This document shows, piece after piece, positions 1 to 9,068 of a stretch of DNA of 61,825 nt. The notes under the pieces are model-generated. The model did not search any database, was not told where the DNA came from, and saw nothing but the letters and a program-made list of their open reading frames with translations. The stretch is from positions 1 through 61,825 of the forward strand of contig CALZMQ010000030.1 of the NCBI GenBank assembly GCA_945788625.1, given 5' to 3'. How positions within the stretch are numbered: position 1 is the stretch's first letter; each line of letters starts with the position of its first letter. Origin of the DNA: an uncultured Woeseiaceae bacterium. GTDB lineage: Bacteria; Pseudomonadota; Gammaproteobacteria; Steroidobacterales; Woeseiaceae. Made by a program: the position numbers and the translations under genes.

Positions 1-2543
1 CCGGCCGTCTGTATGAAGAATCCATCGGGCGCCAGGGCCGTCACGATTCCAGTCGTAATGACGCGGCTTCCCGCCAGCGGACTCGCCGCTCCGGGACCCT
101 GAATATCGGATACCACCGCATTGACCGGGCAACCGTCGAATTGCGAACCGTCGACCTTCGTGCCGGGCGAGAACAGCGTCCCGCCGGAACCGGTCGCCAC
201 GCTGTGCTTCACATAGGGCGGTATGCCGGTAACGTCGGGATCCAGGGTCAATGACTGATTGTCCCCGCCGGCCGAACCGTAGCTGACGACGTTCACGATA
301 TTCGTACCGTCGCTCAGCGTAATGTCGTCGCCACCGTTGTTGAGGCCAATGGAACCGCCCGACGCCGTTTGCACCAGGCTGTTGCCGAATGTACCGGTTG
401 GCGTGCCGCCTCCGAATACCACGACCGAGCAGCCATCGTAGACAATCGTGTCCCCGGGGAATGTGTGGCGCACGGTGAAGCCGTCGGCCAGCGTCCAGCC
501 GGAGATGTCGACGTCGCCGCCGGTGCGGTTCACGATTTCGACGAACTCGTCCTGCGACGAACTGCGTGTGCCGTCGCCATTGGCATCGCCCGTCAGGTCC
601 GATGCCGGATCGGCGTGAATCTCGTTGATTACCCAGGCCGACGGGCAACCGGCGAACTGGGTCCCGTCGAGCTGTGTGCCCGGCGAGAACAAGGCGCCGC
701 CGGAAGCACCGGCTTCGCTGTGTCTGGTGAACGCGCCGCTGATATCGGGGTCGCGAGTCAGGGATTGGTTGTTGCCACCCTCGCTGCCGTAGCCGACGCT
801 TGCCACGTCTGCCACGCCGTTGTTGAGGGTAACGTTATCGCCACCGTTGTTCAGGCCCAGTGACCCAGTCGATGCGGTTTGCACCGGGCTGAGACCGAAC
901 GCGCCCGCGGGCGCGCCGCCGCCAAACACTACTATGGAACAACCGTCAGGCACGATCGTGCCGGCGGGGAACGTGTGTCTGACGCTGAAACCGTCGGCCA
1001 GCGTCCAGCCGGAAATATCGGCGTTCGCACCCGACGTGTTTACGATCTCGACGAATTCGTCCTCGGTGGAATTGCGCACACCATCGCCATTGGCATCGCC
1101 CGCATTCGAACTGGCCGGATCGGCGTGGATCTCATTGATCACCCAGTCGGCCGCCGGCGCCGGGGGTGCGGCGCCGGGTGTGGTAGCGAGCGTGGCCCAG
1201 GTCACAGAGACGTCCTCGGACGTTTCATCGCTGCCGTTGACGCCGTTGCCACCGCTCTGAGCCTCGGCACCTTCTGCAAAATCGGTGCGCTGGAATGAAT
1301 CGCCGGACGCGTGTGAGCCGGTCGATATCACGTCCTGTGAAGCTATCGGCGTGTCGTCGGCATAGAAAGAGGCGATCGCATCGGCGTCAGGGCCATCCAC
1401 GGAAACGCCGGTCTTGTCGACTGCCTCGGCCGCATCGCCCCAGAGCGCGTAGTCGATGTCCTGCACGAGATCGGACGTGCCGTCCCAGGTATAGAGAACG
1501 ACAACTTCGCCGCTATTGGAAAGACCGCCCTGGTTATTGATCGAGCCAGGCAATGCCTCGCGCATGTCGCTGACCGCATCTGCGCCCGCGCCGTCCTCGA
1601 ACAGCTCGTAGGTCGGGTCGAACCCGTAGGTGGCCAGGAAATCGTCCGAGCCCGTCATCGACACGGTCTGGAATTCACCCGGCGCTATGCTCGCGCCGTC
1701 GGGGAAGCGGGCGTGGAAATCGCCGAAACCACCGCCACCGGCATTGGCGCCCGTGACGATGTTGTAATAAAAGGTGCCGCCGCCGGCGAACGTCGCGTCG
1801 GTCAGGTAGACGTCGGAAAGGTCGATCGCCGCAGCCGTCGGGTTGTAGATCTCCACGAATTCACCGGCAGTCGGGGTAACGACCACCTCGGAAAGTAGCA
1901 CATCAGGTGTCGGCTCCGGCAATTCGCAGGCCGAATAAGCGCCGATCGGGAACGGCGTTGCCGCGGTGGCGTTGCTGGTTTCGCCATCGAGTGCATTGGC
2001 GCCGCTGAAAAACCAGTTCGCCAGAACGAAAGTGCTGCCGTCAGGGCCCGTGCCGTCGTCCCGGTACGCCCAGCCATCAACATGGTCCCAGGGCTGGCCC
2101 GTGCCATCGACATTGATGTCGCCGAAAACGTCAGCCACGGAGCCGGACATGAACAGCTCGATGGCGTCGTCACCGTTGATCGCGGCCGCGCCGCTCGTGT
2201 ACGTCGGCGCGAAGCCGAAGAAGCTCGAGAAACCGGCCGCCTCCGACGCAACGTACAGGAAGGTTCCCGCACTCGCCGGGCCTGCGGGGAACGTGAATTC
2301 TTCACCGTCAGTCCCGCCGCCGTTGTTTGCCGAGCCGAGGCCGTAGATGCTCAGGTCGGGGACATCGTTCAGTACGCAAACCTCGATGGCCTTGGGCACG
2401 CCGCCGCTAAGCGGGCCGTCGACCACGCCTGTGATCACCAGGTCCTGGGCAAAGACCCTCGGTGAGGCCGCCATTAACAGCAGCATCAGGGTCGAGAAAA
2501 AAATCGAAACGTGGGAATTCGACGAGCGGAGTTGGAGGTTCAT
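1..2543 (-). CDS. ExeM/NucH-like extracellular nuclease with lamin-tail domains (3' end beyond window)
   Basis: The reading frame is open from an ATG at 2543 to the window edge, so about 847 N-terminal residues are present and the C-terminus is missing. It begins with a signal peptide (hydrophobic core near residues 13-30, ending VFAQ). Three lamin-tail (LTD) modules follow. The second and third, at about 1150-640 and 640-120, are near copies of each other, each with WVINEIHADPAS and EDEFVEIVN-type motifs. The last visible part (VVSDIQGPGAASPL, then GFFIQTA) matches the OB-fold linker that precedes the endonuclease/exonuclease/phosphatase domain in secreted ExeM/NucH nucleases. The nuclease domain is not visible, so the function rests on this architecture. 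A Shine-Dalgarno sequence (AAGAGGCG) supports the start. Likely role: secreted DNA degradation or nutrient scavenging. Confidence 0.75.
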   Translation of the reverse strand, partial: MNLQLRSSNSHVSIFFSTLMLLLMAASPRVFAQDLVITGVVDGPLSGGVPKAIEVCVLNDVPDLSIYGLGSANNGGGTDGEEFTFPAGPASAGTFLYVASEAAGFSSFFGFAPTYTSGAAAINGDDAIELFMSGSVADVFGDINVDGTGQPWDHVDGWAYRDDGTGPDGSTFVLANWFFSGANALDGETSNATAATPFPIGAYSACELPEPTPDVLLSEVVVTPTAGEFVEIYNPTAAAIDLSDVYLTDATFAGGGTFYYNIVTGANAGGGGFGDFHARFPDGASIAPGEFQTVSMTGSDDFLATYGFDPTYELFEDGAGADAVSDMREALPGSINNQGGLSNSGEVVVLYTWDGTSDLVQDIDYALWGDAAEAVDKTGVSVDGPDADAIASFYADDTPIASQDVISTGSHASGDSFQRTDFAEGAEAQSGGNGVNGSDETSEDVSVTWATLATTPGAAPPAPAADWVINEIHADPASSNAGDANGDGVRNSTEDEFVEIVNTSGANADISGWTLADGFSVRHTFPAGTIVPDGCSIVVFGGGAPAGAFGLSPVQTASTGSLGLNNGGDNVTLNNGVADVASVGYGSEGGNNQSLTRDPDISGAFTRHSEAGASGGALFSPGTQLDGTQFAGCPSAWVINEIHADPASDLTGDANGDGTRSSSQDEFVEIVNRTGGDVDISGWTLADGFTVRHTFPGDTIVYDGCSVVVFGGGTPTGTFGNSLVQTASGGSIGLNNGGDDITLSDGTNIVNVVSYGSAGGDNQSLTLDPDVTGIPPYVKHSVATGSGGTLFSPGTKVDGSQFDGCPVNAVVSDIQGPGAASPLAGSRVITTGIVTALAPDGFFIQTA

Positions 2544-2647
2544 ACTGGCGCCTCTTTTTATAATTGTGCGTCCGTGCCATTCCATGCGGCGCGTCCACGC
2601 CGAGGAGACGTCAACAGTATAAACAATGTTTCGTTAAGGTATGGCGA

Positions 2648-3739
2648 CTAAATCACGCGCAGCGGCTGGCGACGAGATCCCCAGTTACCGGGGCGATGTT
2701 CGAATACACCGGCAATGCGCGTACCGCAATGTTTGCAGGTGCCGCTGTCACAAAGCTTCCAGGTCGACAGTTCATACCAGTCGCGACCTATCAGTATCTC
2801 TCCGCAGCCCGGACAATAGGTACTCGCGCCTGCGAAGTCGTGGACGTTGCCCGTGTAAACATAATGCAGACCGGCCCGAAGGGCGATGTCACGGCAACGC
2901 GACAGCGTTGCACGCGGCGTGCACTCGATGTCCGTCATTTTCCAGTCCGGGTGAAACGCCGAGAAGTGCAGCGGGACGTCCGCGCCGAGCTTGTCCACGA
3001 TCCAACGGCTCATCGCCTCGATCTCGGCTTGCCCATCGTTCTCGCCCGGAATGAGCAAAGTCGTTATTTCGAGCCAGACGTCCGTTTCATGGCGCAGGTA
3101 AAGCAAGGTGTCCAGCACCGGTTCGAGGCGGCCGCCGCAGACCTTCCAGTAAAAACGATCCGAAAAGGCCTTCAGGTCGACGTTCGCCGCGTCCATGTGA
3201 CCGAAAAACTCCTCTCGCGCTGCGTCGGTGATGTAACCGGCAGTGACGGCTACGTTGTTGATGCCCTGCTCCCGGCAGGCCGCCGCGGTGTCGACCGCAT
3301 ACTCGAGGAAGATCACCGGGTCATTGTAGGTATAAGCCACGCTGCGGCTGCCGTTCGCGACGGCGGCGTCGGCGATAGCCCGCGGTGTGGCGCTGGCCTG
3401 CAGCCTGTCGAACTCACGCGACTTCGAAATATCCCAGTTCTGGCAGAACTTGCAGGCAAGATTGCAGCCGGCCGTGCCAAAAGACAGCACCGGCGTACCC
3501 GGCAGGAAGTGGTTCAGCGGTTTTTTCTCGATCGGATCGACACAGAAGCCACTTGAGCGTCCGTATGTCGTCAGCACGATCTCGTCGGAGGCACGAGCGC
3601 GAACGAAACACAGGCCTCGCTGGCCTTCGCGCAGGCGGCAAAATCGCGGGCAGAGGTCGCATTGCAGCCGGCCGTCCGCGAGTTGGTGCCAGTAGCGGCC
3701 TGGAACACCGGAAATCTGAACTTTATCCACGATACACAC
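2648..3739 (-). CDS. amrS: AmmeMemoRadiSam system radical SAM enzyme AmrS
   Basis: A 363-residue radical SAM protein of the pyruvate-formate-lyase-activase-like AmrS group. Residues 92-99 carry the CxxxCxxC cluster motif (CNLACKFCQNW). An N-terminal Cys group (C27, C30, C34, C44) and a C-terminal zinc-ribbon-like tail (CPGC, CKHC) are typical of the family. It is divergent from amrB, separated by only 72 bp, which fits the known AmmeMemoRadiSam association. The third partner, AMMECR1-like AmrA, is not in the window. The biochemical role of the system is not well settled. Confidence 0.9.
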   Translation of the reverse strand: MCIVDKVQISGVPGRYWHQLADGRLQCDLCPRFCRLREGQRGLCFVRARASDEIVLTTYGRSSGFCVDPIEKKPLNHFLPGTPVLSFGTAGCNLACKFCQNWDISKSREFDRLQASATPRAIADAAVANGSRSVAYTYNDPVIFLEYAVDTAAACREQGINNVAVTAGYITDAAREEFFGHMDAANVDLKAFSDRFYWKVCGGRLEPVLDTLLYLRHETDVWLEITTLLIPGENDGQAEIEAMSRWIVDKLGADVPLHFSAFHPDWKMTDIECTPRATLSRCRDIALRAGLHYVYTGNVHDFAGASTYCPGCGEILIGRDWYELSTWKLCDSGTCKHCGTRIAGVFEHRPGNWGSRRQPLRVI

Positions 3740-3750
3740 TCGTATTCCTA

Positions 3751-3782
3751 CCTATGGTACGCCCGTCCCATAGGACTACAAT
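3751..3782. promoter_or_regulatory. Dyad and -10-like box between amrS and amrB
   Basis: The 72-bp divergent intergenic region holds a perfect 7-bp inverted repeat, CCTATGG (3751-3757) and CCATAGG (3768-3774), with a 10-nt spacer. A good -10-like TACAAT lies at 3777-3782, reading toward amrB. The dyad sits where a repressor could cover both promoters. No clear -35 was found, so the promoter call is tentative. Confidence 0.4.
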
Positions 3783-3811
3783 ATATTTTCAATGGATCGG
3801 GAAAAACGGCG

Positions 3812-4597
3812 ATGACCTTGATCCGGAAACCGGCCGTTGCTGGTCAGTTCTATGCGAGTAGCCCCGGAGAACTGAGCTCCACGGTGACGATGCTGCTTCG
3901 AAAAGCGCAAGCGCGAGACACGCCAGCGCCGAAGGCTCTTATCGTGCCCCACGCTGGCTACTCTTTTTCCGGCGAAATCGCCGCCAGTGCTTACGCCCGG
4001 CTGCAACCCTTTAGCGAACAGTATCAAAGAGTTATCCTCCTTGGTCCGTCTCATCGCACGCCCGTTCGCGGCCTGGCGCTCAGCAGCGCCGACGTCTATC
4101 GAATGCCGATGGGCGACGTGCCGCTGGACAAGACCGCAATCGCAAAGATGGACATCCCGGGCGTGGAGGTGTTCGACGTGTCGCACAGGGACGAGCACAG
4201 CCTCGAGGTGCACCTGCCGTTTCTGCAGGCCGTGCTCGGCGACTTCACGCTCGTGCCCATCGTCGTCGGCGACGCCGCACCCGAGCTCGTGTCGCAGGTA
4301 CTCGACGCGTTATGGGGCGGTCCCGAAACGCTGATCGTCGTCAGCTCTGACCTGAGCCATTACCTGAGCTACGATGACGCCCGCGCCGTGGATGCCGGGA
4401 CCTGCGAGGCAATTGAAAACTTCGATGCTGGCGGCATGAACCACGACAGGGCATGTGGCGCCACACCGGTGGGCGGCCTGCTCCTTACTGCCAAGCGGCG
4501 TGGCATGAAAGTAATCACCCTCGACCTCCGGAATTCGGCTGACGTAGCCGGTGCGAGAGATTTCGTCGTGGGCTATGGCGCCTGGATGTTTGTTTAG
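3812..4597 (+). CDS. amrB: AmmeMemoRadiSam system protein AmrB (Memo family)
   Basis: A 261-residue Memo-like protein. I start it at the ATG at 3812, because residues from there (RKPAVAGQFYASSPGEL) match the usual Memo N-terminus, and the 50 upstream codons overlap the amrS start. Visible family motifs include VPHAGYSFSGEIAASAY, LGPSHRTPVRG, EHSLEVHLPFLQ and SSDLSHYLSYDDA. Memo is related to non-haem iron dioxygenases, and the His residues in these motifs line the site. It is divergent from amrS, and its stop codon touches the start of the next gene. Confidence 0.9.
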   Translation: MTLIRKPAVAGQFYASSPGELSSTVTMLLRKAQARDTPAPKALIVPHAGYSFSGEIAASAYARLQPFSEQYQRVILLGPSHRTPVRGLALSSADVYRMPMGDVPLDKTAIAKMDIPGVEVFDVSHRDEHSLEVHLPFLQAVLGDFTLVPIVVGDAAPELVSQVLDALWGGPETLIVVSSDLSHYLSYDDARAVDAGTCEAIENFDAGGMNHDRACGATPVGGLLLTAKRRGMKVITLDLRNSADVAGARDFVVGYGAWMFV

Positions 4598-5314
4598 TTG
4601 AAGTTACTAACGTGCCTGCTGCTGTTTGTGTCGTTTGTCGCTTTCGCCGACGAACTCGATTACACGGTTGCGAGATTTGAGATGATGGAGGAAGTGCAGC
4701 GGTACGCACGGCTTGCACGCGACACCGACGAAGCGGAATTCAGCAAGGCCGTGCTAACGGCAATGAACACCGTCGAACGGCACCGGCTCGTGCCGCGAGG
4801 CCAGAGGCGCTTCGCCTACGAGAACAGGCCGCTGCCAATCGGCCATGGACAGACGATCTCGCAACCGTACATCGTTGCGCTCATGACGGAACTCGTTGAG
4901 CCGGACCCCGATGATGTCGTTCTCGAGGTCGGCACGGGTTCGGGCTACCAGGCTGCGGTGCTTGCCTCCCTCGTCCGGCACGTGTACAGCATCGAAATCA
5001 TAGAGGCACTCGCAACGCGAGCCAGTAACGACCTCGCGGAGCTCGGCTACGAGAACGTTACGACGACACTTGGCGATGGATACTATGGCTGGGAAGAACA
5101 CGCACCCTTCGATGCCATCGTTGTCACGGCCGCAGCGGGCCACGTGCCACCGCCACTGATCGAGCAACTGAAGCCCGGCGGCCGCATCGTCATCCCGGTA
5201 GGCCACCGATTCATGACGCAACAGCTGCTGCTGCTCGAAAAAACGGCCGACGATGAAATCCTCACGCGACAGATCGCGGCCGTTCGTTTCGTGCCACTGA
5301 CCGGCAAGCACTAA
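4598..5314 (+). CDS. Exported protein-L-isoaspartate O-methyltransferase homologue
   Basis: A 238-residue Pcm-family SAM-dependent methyltransferase. The family motifs are present: GHGQTISQPYIVALM (substrate and SAM region), VLEVGTGSGYQAAVLA (motif I), GDGYYGW and FDAIVVTAAAGHVPPPL. The frame opens with TTG at 4598, directly after the amrB stop. Starting there gives a textbook signal peptide (K-LLTC-LLLFVSFVAFA, cut before DE). The first ATG (4682) would remove it. Normal Pcm repairs isoaspartate in cytosolic proteins, so an exported form is odd because SAM supply in the periplasm is unclear. The next gene overlaps by its RBS region, suggesting an operon with amrB. Confidence 0.85.
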   Translation: MKLLTCLLLFVSFVAFADELDYTVARFEMMEEVQRYARLARDTDEAEFSKAVLTAMNTVERHRLVPRGQRRFAYENRPLPIGHGQTISQPYIVALMTELVEPDPDDVVLEVGTGSGYQAAVLASLVRHVYSIEIIEALATRASNDLAELGYENVTTTLGDGYYGWEEHAPFDAIVVTAAAGHVPPPLIEQLKPGGRIVIPVGHRFMTQQLLLLEKTADDEILTRQIAAVRFVPLTGKH

Positions 5315-5327
5315 CCCCCCCGCCGGC

Positions 5328-7745
5328 ATGCGCCGCCTGTTCGTCTCCACGCTGCTCGTTTCCGCCGGGGCGATCGCTTACGAACTACTGCTGATGCGCG
5401 CATTATCCATCGTGCAGTGGCACCACTTCGCCTACATGATCATCAGCCTCGCCTTGCTCGGCTACGGCGCCAGCGGCACTTTCATCGCCCTGTTCAGATC
5501 GTGGCTGGAAACCCGTTTCGAGGGTGTATTCGCGACCAGTGCTCTGCTGTTCAGCGTTGCGGCGGTGGCTTGCTTCGCCATCGGCCAGCGCGTGCCTTTC
5601 AACGCTCTCGAGATCGTCTGGGACCTGCGGCAACTTGCGTATCTCGGCCTCGTATACCTGGTGTTCTTCGTGCCTTTTTTTTTCGCCGCCACCTGTATTG
5701 GACTGGCATTTACCTGCAAGCCGCTTGCAATCAGCCGCATCTACTTCTACGACCTGCTCGGCGCGGGACTCGGAGCCGTGAGTATTGTAGGTGTCCTGTT
5801 CCTGCTCATTCCGCAAAACGCACTGCTTGTAATGACCACGCTACCGCTGATGGCGTCGGCAATAATGTGTTCACGGTCGGTCGCACGCAAGCCGCTTTTC
5901 GCCGCGCAGCTTTTGTGGCTCGTGCTGCTTTTCGCCGGCGTCCCGCAGAGCCAGCTTGCACTGCGCGTTTCGGACTACAAGGGGCTGAGCCAGGCATTGC
6001 AGGTTATCGATAGCCGCGCAATCGGCGTTTTGTCCAGTCCGCTGGGCTTACTCACGGTCGTCGAGAGCCCGACCGTTCCGATACGGCATGCCCCGGGACT
6101 GAGTTTCGCCACTCGGCATATCCCACCCACGCAACTTGCGATTTTTACCGACGCTGACAGCCTGAGCGCGATCACGCGCTTCGATGGCAACATGGAATCG
6201 CTGGCTTACCTCGGCGACGTAACGGCGGCACTGCCTTATTCCGTGCTCGAGACGCCGAAAGTGCTGGTCCTTGGCGCCGGTGGCGGAAGCGACGTGCTGC
6301 TGGCCTTGTATCACGGTGCCAGAAGCGTCGACGCCGTGGAACTCAATCCGCAGATAATCCGGCTCGTCAACGACACATACGCCGACATTGCGGGCCCCGT
6401 CTACAGTGATCCACGAGTATCGGTACACATAAAGGAAGCCCGCGGATTCGTCGCACAAAGCAAGACGCAGTACGACCTCGTGCATATCGGCCTACTCGAT
6501 TCGTTCGCGGCGTCCGGAGCCGGCGTCCAGGTACTCAACGAGAGCTATGTCTATACGGTGGAGGCCATTCGCGAGTACCTCGGTCATACGGCGCCGGGTG
6601 GAATACTCGCGATCACCCGCTGGCTCAAGCTGCCGCCGCGCGATAGCCTGAAACTGGTCGCAACGGTCGTCGATGCATTGCGCGCAATGGGCATCGAGGA
6701 GCCCGGCTCGCACATTGCACTGATTCGCAGCTGGAACACCAGCACGCTGCTGGTGAAAAACGGCGCGCTCAACCACAACGACATTGCCTCCATACGTGAA
6801 TTCGCGCGGTCGCGATCATTCGATACGGCCTGGATTCCGGGCATCCGGGCGGACGAGGCAAATCGATTCAATCTGCTCGACGTACCGTACCTGTACCTGG
6901 GAACGAAAGCGCTGCTCGGCGCTGACGCCGGTGAATTCGCCGCTCGCTACAAGTTCGATATTGCACCGGCTACAGACGATCGGCCGTATTTCTTTCACTT
7001 CTTCAAATGGGCGACGCTTCCCGAATTCCTGGCTCTGCGTACTTTTGGCGGTGCCGGCCTGATCGAGTGGGGTTACCTGATCCTCGTCGCCACGTTGTTG
7101 CAGGCAGCGGTCGCCGGCGCAGCGCTGATCCTGCTGCCGTTGCTGTGGGTAAAGCGCAATTGGCCCGCTGGTACAAGCTCGCGGATGGGCTCGTACTTTC
7201 TGCTGCTGGGCTTCGCATTCCTGTTTATCGAAATGGCGTTCATCCAGAAGTTCATACTGTTCCTGAGCCACCCCCTGTATTCCGTAGCAGTGGTTCTCTG
7301 CGGTTTTCTCATCTTTGCGGGACTCGGCAGCGCCCTGTCGACCGGGGTCTCTGCGTGGTTACGGGCTCGGGGTCGTTCTCCGGTTATGATGATCGTCGCG
7401 GGTATTGTGGTGCTCGCAATGATTTACCTGGCATTGCTGCCACCGCTGTTTCAATGGTTTATCGGGTTTCCCGACTTCCTGAAGATCGCGATATCGATCG
7501 CACTGATCGCGCCGCTCGCTGTGTTCATGGGCATGCCATTCCCGCTGGGGCTGCGGCACATTGCAGCAACGGCGCCGGACTTCGTTCCATGGGCGTGGGG
7601 TATCAACGGCTTCGCATCGGTCATGGGCGCAGTGCTGGCGATGTTGTTCGCGATCGAGTACGGCTTCACCTTCGTGATCTTATTGGCACTGCTCCTGTAC
7701 GCGCTCGCCGCCCGGATTTTGCGACACTGGCAGGCAAGCTGCTAG
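5328..7745 (+). CDS. Polytopic membrane protein with spermidine-synthase-like domain
   Basis: An 805-residue protein with about six N-terminal membrane helices (residues 1-200), a central spermidine-synthase-like Rossmann domain and a second bundle of helices from about residue 580 to the end. The SAM/nucleotide motif is VLVLGAGGGSDVLLALY (about residues 315-330), followed by the acidic VELNPQ. Such membrane-embedded SpeE-like proteins are widespread, but their substrate is not known and they are not established polyamine enzymes. The gene starts 13 bp after the pcm-like gene and ends 45 bp before another exported methyltransferase, so the three likely form one transcript. Confidence 0.75.
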   Translation: MRRLFVSTLLVSAGAIAYELLLMRALSIVQWHHFAYMIISLALLGYGASGTFIALFRSWLETRFEGVFATSALLFSVAAVACFAIGQRVPFNALEIVWDLRQLAYLGLVYLVFFVPFFFAATCIGLAFTCKPLAISRIYFYDLLGAGLGAVSIVGVLFLLIPQNALLVMTTLPLMASAIMCSRSVARKPLFAAQLLWLVLLFAGVPQSQLALRVSDYKGLSQALQVIDSRAIGVLSSPLGLLTVVESPTVPIRHAPGLSFATRHIPPTQLAIFTDADSLSAITRFDGNMESLAYLGDVTAALPYSVLETPKVLVLGAGGGSDVLLALYHGARSVDAVELNPQIIRLVNDTYADIAGPVYSDPRVSVHIKEARGFVAQSKTQYDLVHIGLLDSFAASGAGVQVLNESYVYTVEAIREYLGHTAPGGILAITRWLKLPPRDSLKLVATVVDALRAMGIEEPGSHIALIRSWNTSTLLVKNGALNHNDIASIREFARSRSFDTAWIPGIRADEANRFNLLDVPYLYLGTKALLGADAGEFAARYKFDIAPATDDRPYFFHFFKWATLPEFLALRTFGGAGLIEWGYLILVATLLQAAVAGAALILLPLLWVKRNWPAGTSSRMGSYFLLLGFAFLFIEMAFIQKFILFLSHPLYSVAVVLCGFLIFAGLGSALSTGVSAWLRARGRSPVMMIVAGIVVLAMIYLALLPPLFQWFIGFPDFLKIAISIALIAPLAVFMGMPFPLGLRHIAATAPDFVPWAWGINGFASVMGAVLAMLFAIEYGFTFVILLALLLYALAARILRHWQASC

Positions 7746-7790
7746 GCTTCGTTGTCCTTTTCCAACGTACGCCTGTAATGGAGTCTGCCC

Positions 7791-8534
7791 GTGAGATTAC
7801 TATTTGCTCTGATTGCGCTGGCCCTCGCCAGCCCCACGCTTGCCGCCAACGAAATCGAGTCGAAGGTCGAGGCCGCCCTGGCGGCGGAGTCGCGCCCGCA
7901 GGCCGACCGCGATCGCGACCGGAATCGTCGCCCACTGGAGACGCTGAACTTCTTCGGCATGAAAGACGATATGCGCGTTCTGGAACTGTTTCCCGGAGGT
8001 GGCTGGTATACGCGCGTGTTGGCGCCCGTGCTTGCGGAAAACGGCCAACTCTATGTGGCGATCGGCACCAATCGGGTGCAGGAAAACATCCTGGTTCTAC
8101 CGGGTTTCGAAAAGGTCGAGGTGCTGGAGACGCGGGCCAATCTGCGGCGTGATGAAAAGCAGAGGATTTATCTTGTCGACGATTTCGACTTCGGTGTCAC
8201 GGACCTGGACATGGTCGTCACGTTTCGTAACCTGCATAACTTCGATGCGGAGTCGCGGGCAAGAGTCAATAAGCAGGTTTTCAAGGCACTGAAACCGGGC
8301 GGTCTCTACGGGGTCGTGGACCATACGCGCCGGCACATGGAACCCGCGGACGGCGAGAACCGGCGACGTATCGATCCGGTGCTGGTCATCAAGGAAATGC
8401 TGGACCAGGGATTCGAGTTCGTCGATTTTTCCGACCTGCACTTTCGTGCTGACGACGAACTGGAGTACGAAGTGGGGCGCAGGTCGGTGAGCGGTAACAC
8501 CGACCGGTTTACGTTCCTGTTTCGCAGACCCTGA
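7791..8534 (+). CDS. Exported class I SAM-dependent methyltransferase-like protein
   Basis: A 247-residue protein starting at GTG 7791, supported by GGAG seven bases upstream. It opens with a signal peptide (MRLLFALIALALASPTLAAN). The mature part has a Rossmann-type start (MRVLELFPGGGWYTRVLAPVL), an acidic/SAM region and the later motifs MVVTFRNLHNF and LKPGGLYGVVDHT. This matches secreted or periplasmic methyltransferase-like proteins of unknown substrate. It is the third gene in a row with a SAM-binding-like fold outside or across the membrane. Confidence 0.75.
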   Translation: MRLLFALIALALASPTLAANEIESKVEAALAAESRPQADRDRDRNRRPLETLNFFGMKDDMRVLELFPGGGWYTRVLAPVLAENGQLYVAIGTNRVQENILVLPGFEKVEVLETRANLRRDEKQRIYLVDDFDFGVTDLDMVVTFRNLHNFDAESRARVNKQVFKALKPGGLYGVVDHTRRHMEPADGENRRRIDPVLVIKEMLDQGFEFVDFSDLHFRADDELEYEVGRRSVSGNTDRFTFLFRRP

Positions 8535-8579
8535 ATGCCGGGACGGGCAATCGATTCATACGCTGCCCACAGACGCTGC

Positions 8580-9047
8580 TCAGGTTACCAACACCGCCAT
8601 GTAGCCTTCGCCATAGCCGTCAATGTCGACCTGGAAGTCGGATAGTTCGCCCCGCTCCTGAAGCGCCGCAACGAAACTGGCCCCGTCCGCGGGCATCAAT
8701 GTCTTGTCCAGCCGCAAGTGCTCGCTGGCATCGGACATCAACAAACGTGAGCAGATATTCATCACCTCGTGGAAATTCGCTGTGACGGCCTCGGTAAAGT
8801 CCAACGACCGCGCCATCTCATCCGCAACCGCGACCGGCACCATCGAAAACGCCGAACCGGAGTAGGCGACGAATTTCGGGTCGCAAACGCAGACGGCGAC
8901 GAGTTCATCGGTGTCTGAGATGAACGTCGCCACGTGACGATTGGCCAGGTCCGTGGAAGCGCTGTCGACGACTCTGGTGCCATCGCCGAAGAAGACCTTC
9001 AACAAGTCCTGGACGTCGTTCGCGCCCGGCATTACGAATGTCGTCAT
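8580..9047 (-). CDS. CheX-like CheY-phosphatase family protein
   Basis: A 155-residue protein lying 21 bp downstream of a CheY gene on the same strand. It resembles CheX/CheC proteins, which dephosphorylate CheY-P. The segment NFHEVMNICSRLL contains the E-x2-N part of the active-site signature, and a Pro (LMPADG) follows 22 residues after the Asn. The Asp/Ser normally four residues before the Glu is Ala here, so activity may be altered. Its position beside a CheY and a FliA-type promoter supports a chemotaxis role. Confidence 0.6.
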   Translation of the reverse strand: MTTFVMPGANDVQDLLKVFFGDGTRVVDSASTDLANRHVATFISDTDELVAVCVCDPKFVAYSGSAFSMVPVAVADEMARSLDFTEAVTANFHEVMNICSRLLMSDASEHLRLDKTLMPADGASFVAALQERGELSDFQVDIDGYGEGYMAVLVT

Positions 9048-9068
9048 TGTCTCAATCCCGTTTGCGTA

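Noticed and set aside
369..1298. Long plus-strand open frames opposite the nuclease gene
   Set aside because: They mirror the repeats of the minus-strand gene, which has a signal peptide, a ribosome site and LTD domains.
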